Below are positions 48,803 to 57,916 of a stretch of 64,000 bases of DNA, piece by piece; position 1 is the first letter of the stretch, and each line of letters begins with the position of its first letter. Position numbers and translations under genes: made by a program. A model generated the notes under the pieces. It was not told where the DNA came from and did no database searches. It saw only the letters and a list, made by a program, of their open reading frames with translations. Origin of the DNA: Phocaeicola plebeius DSM 17135 (GTDB lineage: Bacteria; Bacteroidota; Bacteroidia; Bacteroidales; Bacteroidaceae); the NCBI RefSeq assembly GCF_000187895.1, contig NZ_DS990134.1:434001-498000 (forward strand). Reading direction: 5' to 3'.

Positions 48803-49106
48803 AACATGAATTTGATAGAGAACGATTACTGAGAGAAGTAGGTAGGGGATAATCATCTAATAATTTAAAAATGCCTTTGGATTTGTTCCTTTCAGAAGAA
48901 ATAGCTTTATTTGCAGCTTTTGAGTTAGAGGTATTCTTCAAACTGTACGTTTGTTGTGATTAGCGTGGGGTTAAATTAGAAAATAGACATAGGTTTTTAG
49001 GTGTATTCTAAAAAGTTGAAATTTACTTATAGATAAATGTAATTCGATGGAAAGTATTTTCCGTTGGATACTTATTTTGTTAACTTTTGAATTAATACGA
49101 TTTTAA

Positions 49107-50009
49107 ATGGAAGGCGTAAAGTATATAGTTGAAGATAAAAACTGTTTGTTGTGGGGGTTGGCTATTACTACAGTCGGAGTAGAAAATATTGAAAAGGGAG
49201 AAGAGTATCCCACAAAGAAGCATTTAAAAGACTATTATTTTTCGACAAAAGAAGGCCGTATATTACAAGAATATCAAATGGTATACATCTCTGAAGGAAG
49301 AGGTTTCTTCGAAACACAGACTATCAAAAAGGTGCCTATTGAAGCGGGTACAATATTTTTGCTTTTTCCTGATGAATGGCATACTTACTATCCTGACCCT
49401 TTGACCGGATGGAAGCAATATTGGATTGGTTTTAAGGGAGTAAATATAGATGTAAGAGTAAACAATGGTTTCCTTTCCAAAAAGAATCCTATATATCATG
49501 TCGGAGTGGATGAAGAAATAGTGCATTTGTTTCATCAGGCAATTGAGGTTGCAGAACGGGAGAATGCTTATTTCCAACAGTTGCTTGCAGGTATAGCAAA
49601 TCATCTGTTAGGTTTAATGTATTGTCTTGACCGTAATAATCAATTTAATAAGAGTCAGCATATGGTAGATAAAATAAATCAGGCCCGTGTGCTGATGCAT
49701 GAAAACCTTGAAAGTACTATTTCTGTTCAAGACATAGCAGAAAGAGTAGGAATGAGTTATTCATCCTTTAGGAAGTTATTTAAAGAATATACCGGTCTTT
49801 CTCCTGCATCTTATTTTCAGGACTTGAAATTGCAACGTGCAAAAGATTTGCTTCGTTTTACTCAGTACTCAATAAAAGAAATTGCCTATTCTTTGAATTT
49901 TGAATCTCCAGATTATTTCTCTACTCAGTTTAGAAAGAAAGTAGGAAAGAAACCTAGTGATTTTCGTGATTGGAATCTCAAAAAACAAGACTGTCTTGCC
50001 AAAAAATGA
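49107..50009 (+). CDS. AraC-family transcriptional regulator
   Basis: 300 residues. An N-terminal cupin-type sensing domain (IEAGTIFLLFPDEWHTYYPD, about 80-100) and a C-terminal pair of helix-turn-helix motifs (about 200-295): ISVQDIAERVGMSYSSFRKLFKEYTGLSPASYFQ and IKEIAYSLNFESPDYFSTQFRKKVGKKPSDFR. Such regulators respond to a sugar and activate adjacent operons. It stands directly before the glycan-degradation genes, which it probably controls. There is no sign of a hybrid two-component sensor or ECF sigma pair in the block. Confidence 0.93.
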   Translation: MEGVKYIVEDKNCLLWGLAITTVGVENIEKGEEYPTKKHLKDYYFSTKEGRILQEYQMVYISEGRGFFETQTIKKVPIEAGTIFLLFPDEWHTYYPDPLTGWKQYWIGFKGVNIDVRVNNGFLSKKNPIYHVGVDEEIVHLFHQAIEVAERENAYFQQLLAGIANHLLGLMYCLDRNNQFNKSQHMVDKINQARVLMHENLESTISVQDIAERVGMSYSSFRKLFKEYTGLSPASYFQDLKLQRAKDLLRFTQYSIKEIAYSLNFESPDYFSTQFRKKVGKKPSDFRDWNLKKQDCLAKK

Positions 50010-50063
50010 AGTTCTCTTTGCGCTAGGCATTTTATTTTTGTAATGTTCAAAATTAGAAATAAA

Positions 50064-51491
50064 ATGGCTAAAGAAAAGAGTATAAAAGCAGGCCTTTTGG
50101 GTGTTGGCCTGAACACCTATTGGAATCAGTTTGATGGATTGTTTTCTCGTTTAACTGGGTATCAGGAGGAAATAGAAAAAAGAATGAGAGGTTTCTGTGC
50201 TGAGGTGGTTAATGTCGGTATTGTAGATTCGACCCAGAGAGCAGAGATGGTTATTAAGAAAATAAAGACTGAGGATATAGATTTATTGTTTGTTTTTATT
50301 TCTACATATGCGCTTTCTGCAACTTTGCTCCCTATAGTTCAACAGGTCAAGACTCCTGTCATTCTCTTAAATATTCAGCCCTCGGATGCTATAGATTATA
50401 ATCATGTTAATCAATTAGGTGATCGAGTGAAAATGACAGGAGAGTGGCTGGCATATTGTCAGGCATGCTCTGTTCCTGAAATTGCATATGTATGTAATAA
50501 ATCGGGTATACGATATGATATTGTAACGGGGCATTTACAGGATGACGAAGCTTGGTTAGAAATTAAAAACTGGGTAGAAGCCGCGTGCGTTGTGAAAGGA
50601 ATGAAAAATAACCGTTTGGGAATCTTGGGGCATTATTATAATGGCATGATAGATATATATTCCGATTTAATAAAACAAACTTCTGTTTTTGGTACCCAAA
50701 TGGAAATGCTGGAAATGTGTGAACTGAAATCTTATTGGGAAAAAGCATCAGAGAATGATATTTCAAATAAAGTAAAAGAATTTTATGATTGCTTTGATGT
50801 CGTTCCTCAGTGCTCACAAAGTGAACTTATAAGGGCTGCTCGTACTTCGGTTGCATTAGATAAACTAGTTAACGAGCATCAGTTGGGTGCTTTGGCCTAT
50901 TATTATGAAAGTACTTCTGGCAGTACTTATGAAAATATAATCACCTCTGTAATTGCGGGAAATACTTTATTGACAGGCAAAGGGATTCCGGTAGCAGGAG
51001 AATGCGAAGTGAAGAATGTGCAAGCCATGAAAATTCTGTCTTTGTTGAAGGCTGGAGGATCGTTTGCTGAATTTTATGCTTTAGATTTTAAGGATGATGT
51101 AGTATTGTTAGGACATGATGGACCTGCCCATTTTCTTATGTCTGAATGTAAGGTAAAATTAGTTCCTCTTCCTGTTTATCATGGGAAACCAGGGGCCGGG
51201 TTATCTATTCAAATGAGTGTTAAGCAAGGTCCTGTGACTTTATTAGCTGTTTGTGAGGGAGAAAAAGGTATCTTTTTCCTGATAGCTGAGGGGGAAGCGG
51301 TATGTGGTCCTGTTTTGCAAATAGGTAATACAAATAGTAGATATCGTTTTTCTTGTGGAATAAAAAGTTTTGTAGACAGATGGAGCAAAGCAGGTCCTTC
51401 ACATCATTGTGCTATTGGTGTGGGGCATTTGGCAAATAAGTTAAAGAAAATAGCTTTTTTGTTGGGTATTCAGGTGGTTGAAATAAAATAA
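50064..51491 (+). CDS. L-fucose/L-arabinose isomerase-family protein
   Basis: 475 residues from ATG 50064 (an ATG seven codons earlier at 50043 is possible). No signal peptide, so it is cytoplasmic. The N-terminal Rossmann-like part (KAGLLGVGLNTYWNQFDGL, DLLFVFISTYALSATLLPIVQ, TPVILLNIQP) matches sugar isomerases of the FucI/AraA fold. The C-terminal half has GGSFAEFYALDF and LLGHDGPAHFLM in the places where metal-binding Glu and His occur. It is not close to AraA or FucI proper, so the sugar is unknown. As first gene after araC it may convert a sugar released by the enzymes downstream. Confidence 0.72.
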   Translation: MAKEKSIKAGLLGVGLNTYWNQFDGLFSRLTGYQEEIEKRMRGFCAEVVNVGIVDSTQRAEMVIKKIKTEDIDLLFVFISTYALSATLLPIVQQVKTPVILLNIQPSDAIDYNHVNQLGDRVKMTGEWLAYCQACSVPEIAYVCNKSGIRYDIVTGHLQDDEAWLEIKNWVEAACVVKGMKNNRLGILGHYYNGMIDIYSDLIKQTSVFGTQMEMLEMCELKSYWEKASENDISNKVKEFYDCFDVVPQCSQSELIRAARTSVALDKLVNEHQLGALAYYYESTSGSTYENIITSVIAGNTLLTGKGIPVAGECEVKNVQAMKILSLLKAGGSFAEFYALDFKDDVVLLGHDGPAHFLMSECKVKLVPLPVYHGKPGAGLSIQMSVKQGPVTLLAVCEGEKGIFFLIAEGEAVCGPVLQIGNTNSRYRFSCGIKSFVDRWSKAGPSHHCAIGVGHLANKLKKIAFLLGIQVVEIK

Positions 51492-51515
51492 GTCTTTGAA
51501 TCTAATCATAATTCT

Positions 51516-53270
51516 ATGAAAAAATATTTATTCTGTGTATCCCTTTTCTTGTTTTTGTTTTCTTTTATTTATGCTCAGCAACGTGATTCTCGCGTTCGTG
51601 ATTATTTATCACCTGTTCGTGTTGTATGGCAGCAGAATGGAGAGCAAATTCTGGGGGCAAATAATTTGCTATTGGAGGGTAATGGACAGACTGATTTTGT
51701 AAATAAGAATATATGTCGAATGATTAGCACGGAACATGATCGGCCCGCTATTTTACTTGATTTCGGCAAAGAACTGCAAGGAGGTTTGCAAATTGTAACA
51801 GGCATGTGTGCATCCCATAAGCCGATTCATGTTCGGATACGTTTTGGAGAGTCTGTCAGTGAATCTATGTGTGAAATCGATGGCATTAATGGAGCTACGA
51901 ATGATCATGCACTTCGTGATTTTGTTGTTACATTGCCCTGGGCTGGTGTCTTTGAAGTTGGTAATACAGGATTTCGTTTTGTTCGTATTGATTTATTGGA
52001 TGAATCTACTACATTGCATTTAGAGGAGGTGAGAGCTATTTCAGTGTATAGAGACTTGCCTTATAGGGGGACTTTTCAATGTAGTGATCAGCTATTAAAT
52101 AAGATATGGATGACCGGAGCTTATACGGTACATTTAAATATGCAGAATTATTTATGGGATGGGATCAAGCGTGATCGTCTTGTATGGATTGGTGATATGT
52201 ATCCAGAAGTTATGACTATCAATACGGTTTTTGGCTATAATGAAGTTGTACCTAAGAGCCTTGATTTAGTTCGTGATATGTCTGCATTACCAGCTTGGAT
52301 GAATGGAATAAGTGCTTATTCTATCTGGTGGTTGCTGATACAGTATGAGTGGTTTTGTTATCAAGGAGATTTGTCTTATTTGAAAGAGCAAAAGCAGTAT
52401 ATGTGTGATTTGTTACGCTTGTTACTCTCAAAAATAGATGAAAAAGGTTGTGAGAATTTAAATGGATTTCGTTTTCTGGATTGGCCTTCTAGTGGGAATA
52501 AACCTGCTGTAAATGCCGGGTTGCATGCATTAATGGTTTGGGCAATGCAGTATGGAGCTAAATTGTGTGATATACTGGAAGAGTCTCAATTAGCAGATGA
52601 TTGCAGAAAAGCTTCGGATAGGATGATTGCTGCCGCTGATACAGTTATAGTTCCATTTGAAAAACAGAATGTAAGTCCAGATACTCCGGGGATGAAACAA
52701 GCTGCGGCGTTAATGTCTCTGGCAGGGATGATAGATAAGAACCAGGCCAATGATAAGTATTTGGCATTTAATGGGGCTAAAGGTTTTTCGACATTTTATG
52801 GCTTTTATATGCTTGAAGCTATGGCTATGGCAGGCAACTATCAAGGAGCTATTGATATTATTAGAGAGTATTGGGGGGCTATGATAGCTCTTGGAGCAAC
52901 TACTTTTTGGGAGGATTTTAATATAGATTGGGTACCTGAGGCTGCTCCTATAGACAACTTGGTGCCAGAAGGAAAGAAAGATATCCATGGAGACTTTGGA
53001 GCTCATTGCTATAAGGGATTTCGCCATAGCCTTTGTCATGGATGGGCTTCTGCTCCGACATATTGGTTAAGTAAATATGTTCTAGGTATTTATCCGATAG
53101 ATCCGGGGTGTCAAACTGTAACTATTCGTCCTAATTTGGGAGATTTGGAATGGGCTGAAGGAACTTTTCCTACACCTTATGGTGACATTAAAGTACGTCA
53201 TGAGAGAGGGCAGAATGGAGAAATAAAAAGTGACATTAAGGTACCTGAAGGAATAAAAATAGTACGGTAA
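51516..53270 (+). CDS. GH78-type alpha-L-rhamnosidase, secreted
   Basis: 584 residues with a signal peptide cut near YAQQ (about 20). A jelly-roll N-terminal part (about 70-180) is followed by an (alpha/alpha)6 barrel with the GH78 catalytic motif DGIKRDRLVWIGDMYPE (about 215-231) and a C-terminal beta domain (IYPIDPGCQTVTIRPNLG). It is shorter than many GH78 enzymes (often 700 or more), mainly lacking extra N-terminal modules. By family it removes alpha-L-rhamnose from glycans. It lies 24 bp after the isomerase gene, in the same operon. Confidence 0.85.
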   Translation: MKKYLFCVSLFLFLFSFIYAQQRDSRVRDYLSPVRVVWQQNGEQILGANNLLLEGNGQTDFVNKNICRMISTEHDRPAILLDFGKELQGGLQIVTGMCASHKPIHVRIRFGESVSESMCEIDGINGATNDHALRDFVVTLPWAGVFEVGNTGFRFVRIDLLDESTTLHLEEVRAISVYRDLPYRGTFQCSDQLLNKIWMTGAYTVHLNMQNYLWDGIKRDRLVWIGDMYPEVMTINTVFGYNEVVPKSLDLVRDMSALPAWMNGISAYSIWWLLIQYEWFCYQGDLSYLKEQKQYMCDLLRLLLSKIDEKGCENLNGFRFLDWPSSGNKPAVNAGLHALMVWAMQYGAKLCDILEESQLADDCRKASDRMIAAADTVIVPFEKQNVSPDTPGMKQAAALMSLAGMIDKNQANDKYLAFNGAKGFSTFYGFYMLEAMAMAGNYQGAIDIIREYWGAMIALGATTFWEDFNIDWVPEAAPIDNLVPEGKKDIHGDFGAHCYKGFRHSLCHGWASAPTYWLSKYVLGIYPIDPGCQTVTIRPNLGDLEWAEGTFPTPYGDIKVRHERGQNGEIKSDIKVPEGIKIVR

Positions 53271-53286
53271 TCAATTATATAATCAT

Positions 53287-55455
53287 ATGAAAAAATATAT
53301 ATGGTGTTTATTGATATTGTTTGTTTTTAGGGCAATGTTGGTTGATGCTCAAATTGACAAACAGAAATTTGCTTGTCCAGAAAAAAGGTATAGGCCTATT
53401 CCTTTGTGGTTTTGGAATAATGTGAATATAAATGCGCAAGATTTGTTATTCCAGTTCCGCCGAATGATTAAAGAAGATGGTTACGGGGGATGTGCAGTTT
53501 TACCTTTTGGTAAAAATTTTAGGCCAGAGTATTTGTCTGATAGGTACTTTGATTTGTATAAAACTTTGTTGGAAGAGGCGCAAAACCTTGGAGCGTATGT
53601 TTCATTGTATGATGAATTTGGTTTCCCTAGTGGGAGCATGGGAGCTCATGCAGATGGAGTACCTCGTTTTATGAATAAATATCCAAATGCAACAATAAAG
53701 CGTTTAGATAAGTTGGAGGTTATAGTTTCTTCCAAAAGAGAAAAAATTAGCGTACCTAAAGGTAAACTGATGGCCGTAGTTGCAATGGATACTTTGACTA
53801 AACAGCGTATTTCATTAAAAGAATATATCAATGGAGATACATTATATTGGAATGTGCCGGAAGGAAAATGGAAAGTGATGTTTTTTACTTGCGTTAAAGA
53901 TGGCTCTCCTTTAGTTGACTATTTGAACCCTGAGTCAGTAAAATTATTTATAAAGGAAACTCATCAGGCTTATTATGATCGTTTTGCAACCTACTTTGGG
54001 AATGTCATTATTCAGACCTTTTTTGATGAACCAACATTATATCGCGGAAATGGAAGAATCTGGACCGATAAGTTTAATGAAAAGTTTATAAAATATTATG
54101 GAGAGTCTCCGGAGTTACTTTATCCGGCTTTATGGTATGATATTGGACCAGAAACAGAGTCTGCTCGTAACCGTCTGTTTGGGATGCGTGCTATTTTGTA
54201 TGCAGAAGGCTTTATGAGAGAAATTCAGAAATGGGCCGTGAGTCATGGTATATATTCCACGGGGCATCAAGATCAAGAAGAGGTATTAAATCCAGTTAGT
54301 CTTTCTGGTGACTTGATGCTTTGTGGAAAGTATATGGATATCCCTGGAATTGATAAAATAGGTGGAAATCGACCGGCGGAACGATTTTATAAAGTAATAT
54401 CTTCTTCAGCTTATAATTGGGATAAAAATCTTGTGATGTCTGAGACGTTTGGGGCAATGGGAAATCTCTCTGTACGAGAATTATATCATGTGGCAATGGA
54501 ACAATATGTGAAAGGTATTAATATGTTGATTCCGCATGCTGTTTGGTATGACGATAAGAATGTTACTTTCCTTCCTGAATTATCTATGAGAAATAAGCTG
54601 TATCGGGACTCATTGCCTGATTTCAACAAGTTTTTATCTCGCTTGAATTATGTGTTACAGAGAAAAGGCAAGCATATAGCTGATATTGCAATGATTTATC
54701 CTATTGAGACTCTTCAGGGAGAACATTTTTTAGATGGAGCATTGGGATTTTATAGAGGGGGAGTAGAAATACCTCAAACAGATTATATTCAAGTGTCTAC
54801 GTTGTTGACAGATACATTAGGATTAGATTTTACTTATTTGCATCCGGAAGTTTTAGCTTCTAAATGTCGTTCTCAAAAAGGAAGGCTATTTTTAGATAAT
54901 AAGGTTAATGATGAGGCCTTTCGTGTAGTCATTATTCCGGCAATGAAAACTATATCTTTAGTGAATCTAAAGAAGTTAGAAGAGTTCTGTGATAAGGGGG
55001 GAAGTTTGATTTTTACTACTCGTTTACCTCAAAAATCAGTTGAGCCAGGGAAGGACGATGAAGTGAAATATATTATGAATAGATTATTCTCAAAACAAAG
55101 AAAAAAAGGGAATGTCTTTTTTATAGAATCTCCTCACAGTGAAACTTTTAGGCAGGTAATGAAGACTTGTTGTACTACTCCAGACGTGTTGTTTCCTTTA
55201 GGAAAGGAGTTGAATTACATTCATAAACAAGTAAATGGAAAGCATTTGTATTATTTCGCAAACTTGAAAAATGTGGCAATGCATTCTGAGATTGTGCTGC
55301 GAGGGAAAATTCTTAATCCTGTTCTTTTAAATCCACATAATGGAGAGTGCACAGAGGCTAAATATACTTATGAAACATCGTTAAATGGAAGTAAAATAAC
55401 GCGTATATGGCTGTCTTTAAATGTAGATGAGTCGGTATTTGTAATGGAAGAATAA
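53287..55455 (+). CDS. Secreted glycoside-hydrolase-like protein, distantly GH106-like
   Basis: 722 residues, signal peptide ending near VDAQ (about 21). The opening RPIPLWFWNNVNINAQDLLFQF and the sequence LGAYVSLYDEFGFPSG look like a TIM-barrel glycoside hydrolase. Candidate acids are in QTFFDEPTL (about 244-251) and VMSETFGAMG (about 383-392). It shares the W-N-V-PEGKWKV beta segment with GH106 proteins but lacks their QNW motif and C-terminal jelly roll. It lies 16 bp after the GH78 gene. Activity cannot be assigned; it may belong to a family not yet defined. Confidence 0.6.
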   Translation: MKKYIWCLLILFVFRAMLVDAQIDKQKFACPEKRYRPIPLWFWNNVNINAQDLLFQFRRMIKEDGYGGCAVLPFGKNFRPEYLSDRYFDLYKTLLEEAQNLGAYVSLYDEFGFPSGSMGAHADGVPRFMNKYPNATIKRLDKLEVIVSSKREKISVPKGKLMAVVAMDTLTKQRISLKEYINGDTLYWNVPEGKWKVMFFTCVKDGSPLVDYLNPESVKLFIKETHQAYYDRFATYFGNVIIQTFFDEPTLYRGNGRIWTDKFNEKFIKYYGESPELLYPALWYDIGPETESARNRLFGMRAILYAEGFMREIQKWAVSHGIYSTGHQDQEEVLNPVSLSGDLMLCGKYMDIPGIDKIGGNRPAERFYKVISSSAYNWDKNLVMSETFGAMGNLSVRELYHVAMEQYVKGINMLIPHAVWYDDKNVTFLPELSMRNKLYRDSLPDFNKFLSRLNYVLQRKGKHIADIAMIYPIETLQGEHFLDGALGFYRGGVEIPQTDYIQVSTLLTDTLGLDFTYLHPEVLASKCRSQKGRLFLDNKVNDEAFRVVIIPAMKTISLVNLKKLEEFCDKGGSLIFTTRLPQKSVEPGKDDEVKYIMNRLFSKQRKKGNVFFIESPHSETFRQVMKTCCTTPDVLFPLGKELNYIHKQVNGKHLYYFANLKNVAMHSEIVLRGKILNPVLLNPHNGECTEAKYTYETSLNGSKITRIWLSLNVDESVFVMEE

Positions 55456-55469
55456 TTAAAATTAATATT

Positions 55470-56696
55470 ATGAGAAGTATCTGTTATTTGTTTTTAGTTT
55501 TTAGTTTATGTTTGTTCTCAGTCGAGACAGTTCAGGCTGAAGGCAGTTCTGATAGAAAGTTTTGGGTTAAGACCATGATTCGTATCATAGATCCTGTTTA
55601 TCAGAATTTAAGTGAGAATCGATTGAGAGAAAATATGCCTGTAGAGGTTAATGATGGATTGAATAATGGAAAAAGAGCCGATGTTACTCATTTAGAGGCC
55701 TTGGGACGTTCGTTCTGTGGTATTGCTCCTTGGTTGAATTTGGGGGAGGATGATACTGATGAAGGCAAACTGAGGGCAAAATATATAGATTTATCGATAA
55801 AGGCTATTTCTAATGCTGTAAATCCGGACTCACCTGATTATATGACTTTTGATGGGCCGGGCGCACAGCCATTGGTGGATGCAGCATTTCTGGCTCAGGG
55901 TTTATTACGTTCAAAGAATGTTATTTGGGCAAGATTGGATAATATAACAAAAGACAGATTGATTAAGTCATTTATTTCATCTCGTAAAATAAAACCTAGT
56001 GAATCAAATTGGTTACTTTTCTCGGCTATTATAGAGGCTGCTTTACTTGAGTTTACAGGCGAATGTCAGATGGAGCCTATCAATTATGCTTTGATGAGAT
56101 TTGAGCAATGGTATTCCGGGGACGGATGTTATGGAGATGGACCAAGATTGCATATCGATTATTACAATAGTTATGTCATTCAGCCGATGTTAATGGATAT
56201 CATGGCAATATTGAAACAACATAATATTGACTGCGATAAATTTTATAGACAGCAAACAAAAAGATTTATCCGTCAGGCTCAAATACAAGAGGGTTTAATA
56301 TCTCCAGAAGGTACTTATCCTGTGATTGGGCGTTCTAATGCCTATCGTTTTGGTGCATTTCAGGTATTGGCTCAGGCATCTTTAATGCAGATTCTTCCAG
56401 AGACGTTAAAGCCTTCACAGGTAAGATGTGCATTGACAAAGGTTATTAAGCGACAAATAAATGCTCCAGGCACATTCGATAAAGATGGATGGTTGCAGAT
56501 TGGAGTTTGTGGACATCAGAAGGGGATGGCAGAGGATTATATTTCAACTGGAAGTTTATATCTATGTACTTTTGTTTTTCTTCCTTTAGGTCTAGATGAA
56601 GATAGTCCTTTCTGGAGTGACAAGGCGGAAGAATGGACTTCTTTGAAATTGTGGAATGGTAAACCTGTTCAAAGGGATCATGCATTGTATGATTAA
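55470..56696 (+). CDS. DUF2264-domain secreted protein (GH154-like)
   Basis: 408 residues, signal peptide ending near VQAEG (about 24). The body is DUF2264: FWVKTMIRIIDPVYQNLSENRLRENMPVE, LEALGRSFCGIAPWL, SNWLLFSAIIEAALLEF, and YGDGPRLHIDYYNSYVIQPML. To my knowledge DUF2264 overlaps a glycoside hydrolase family acting on glucuronic acid (GH154); that link is stated from memory and is the less certain part. It lies 14 bp after the previous gene, and with the GH88 gene next to it points to uronic acids in the target glycan. Confidence 0.8.
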   Translation: MRSICYLFLVFSLCLFSVETVQAEGSSDRKFWVKTMIRIIDPVYQNLSENRLRENMPVEVNDGLNNGKRADVTHLEALGRSFCGIAPWLNLGEDDTDEGKLRAKYIDLSIKAISNAVNPDSPDYMTFDGPGAQPLVDAAFLAQGLLRSKNVIWARLDNITKDRLIKSFISSRKIKPSESNWLLFSAIIEAALLEFTGECQMEPINYALMRFEQWYSGDGCYGDGPRLHIDYYNSYVIQPMLMDIMAILKQHNIDCDKFYRQQTKRFIRQAQIQEGLISPEGTYPVIGRSNAYRFGAFQVLAQASLMQILPETLKPSQVRCALTKVIKRQINAPGTFDKDGWLQIGVCGHQKGMAEDYISTGSLYLCTFVFLPLGLDEDSPFWSDKAEEWTSLKLWNGKPVQRDHALYD

Positions 56697-56712
56697 AAAA
56701 TAAGTTTATGTT

Positions 56713-57912
56713 ATGAATAAGATTCTTTTATTTTTGTTTGGCTGTGTAATTACGTTTTCTTCTTGTAATACAAGACGGTCTGGAATGTCAGAAGTGATAG
56801 AAAAAGGGTTGGAAAGATCTGTTCTGCAATCTAAAGCAATGGCTTATTCATTGCTGGATGATAAGAATAAACTGCCTAGGACCATCGGGAAAGATGGTAA
56901 GTTATTAGCTGTGGATTCTCATGACTGGACAAGTGGATTTTATCCTGGGGTGTTATGGTATTTATTTGAGGTTACTCATGATGATTCTTTAAAATATTTT
57001 GCTTCAGAATATACTCAGCGTGTTTTGAAGGAACAATATACCACAGATAATCATGATGTGGGCTTTATAATTTCATGTAGTTTTGGAAATGGCTATCGTT
57101 TGACTAAAAATCCACAATACAGAGATGTGCTTGTTCAAGCTGCCCACTCGTTATCAACGCGATATAGAGAAACCGTTCAGTGTATACGTTCTTGGGACTT
57201 TAATCAACAAGAATGGCAATATCCGGTGATTATAGATAATATGATGAATTTGGAGTTACTGCTTGAAGCCTCTAGTCTTAGTGGGGATAGCAGATTTGGA
57301 CAAATAGCCAGAAAGCATGCAGATACTACAATAAAAAATCATTTTAGATCAGATTATAGTTCTTATCATGTGGTATCTTATGATACGATTACGGGTTTAC
57401 CGGAGAAAAAGCAGACATCCCAGGGATTTAGTGATGAATCTTCTTGGGCACGTGGACAGGCTTGGGGGTTATATAGCTTTACGATGATGTATCGAAAAAC
57501 TAAAGACATACATTATTTACAGCAGGCTCAAGAGATTGCAAAGTTTATTTTAAATCATCCTAATTTCCCGGAAGATAAGATTCCATACTGGGATTTCGAC
57601 TCATCTGAAATTCCAAATGATTATCGGGATGCATCCGCGGCAGCCATAATGGCTTCGGGTTTTATTGAACTATCGCAATTGGCTCAGGATAAGAAGTTGG
57701 CAGAAGAGTGCTTGGCAACTGCGGAACAACAGTTACGTACTCTTACTTCTCCTGAATATCTATCGGAACCATTTGATAATCACAATTTCATATTAAAGCA
57801 CTCTGTAGGTCATAAGCCTGTAAGGAATGAAGTGGATGTTCCTTTAATTTATGCTGATTATTATTATGTAGAAGCTTTGGTTCGGTATAAAAAATGGATT
57901 TTAAAAGAATAG
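56713..57912 (+). CDS. GH88 unsaturated glucuronyl hydrolase
   Basis: 399 residues with lipoprotein signal (lipobox FSSC, Cys18). The (alpha/alpha)6 fold shows the two GH88 acids, Asp115 in NHDVGF and Asp175 in IIDNMMNLELL, and SSWARGQAWGLY. GH88 enzymes hydrate and release the unsaturated uronic acid left by polysaccharide lyases. The lipoprotein signal suggests anchoring in the envelope. It lies 16 bp after the DUF2264 gene. Confidence 0.92.
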   Translation: MNKILLFLFGCVITFSSCNTRRSGMSEVIEKGLERSVLQSKAMAYSLLDDKNKLPRTIGKDGKLLAVDSHDWTSGFYPGVLWYLFEVTHDDSLKYFASEYTQRVLKEQYTTDNHDVGFIISCSFGNGYRLTKNPQYRDVLVQAAHSLSTRYRETVQCIRSWDFNQQEWQYPVIIDNMMNLELLLEASSLSGDSRFGQIARKHADTTIKNHFRSDYSSYHVVSYDTITGLPEKKQTSQGFSDESSWARGQAWGLYSFTMMYRKTKDIHYLQQAQEIAKFILNHPNFPEDKIPYWDFDSSEIPNDYRDASAAAIMASGFIELSQLAQDKKLAEECLATAEQQLRTLTSPEYLSEPFDNHNFILKHSVGHKPVRNEVDVPLIYADYYYVEALVRYKKWILKE

Positions 57913-57916
57913 CTGT

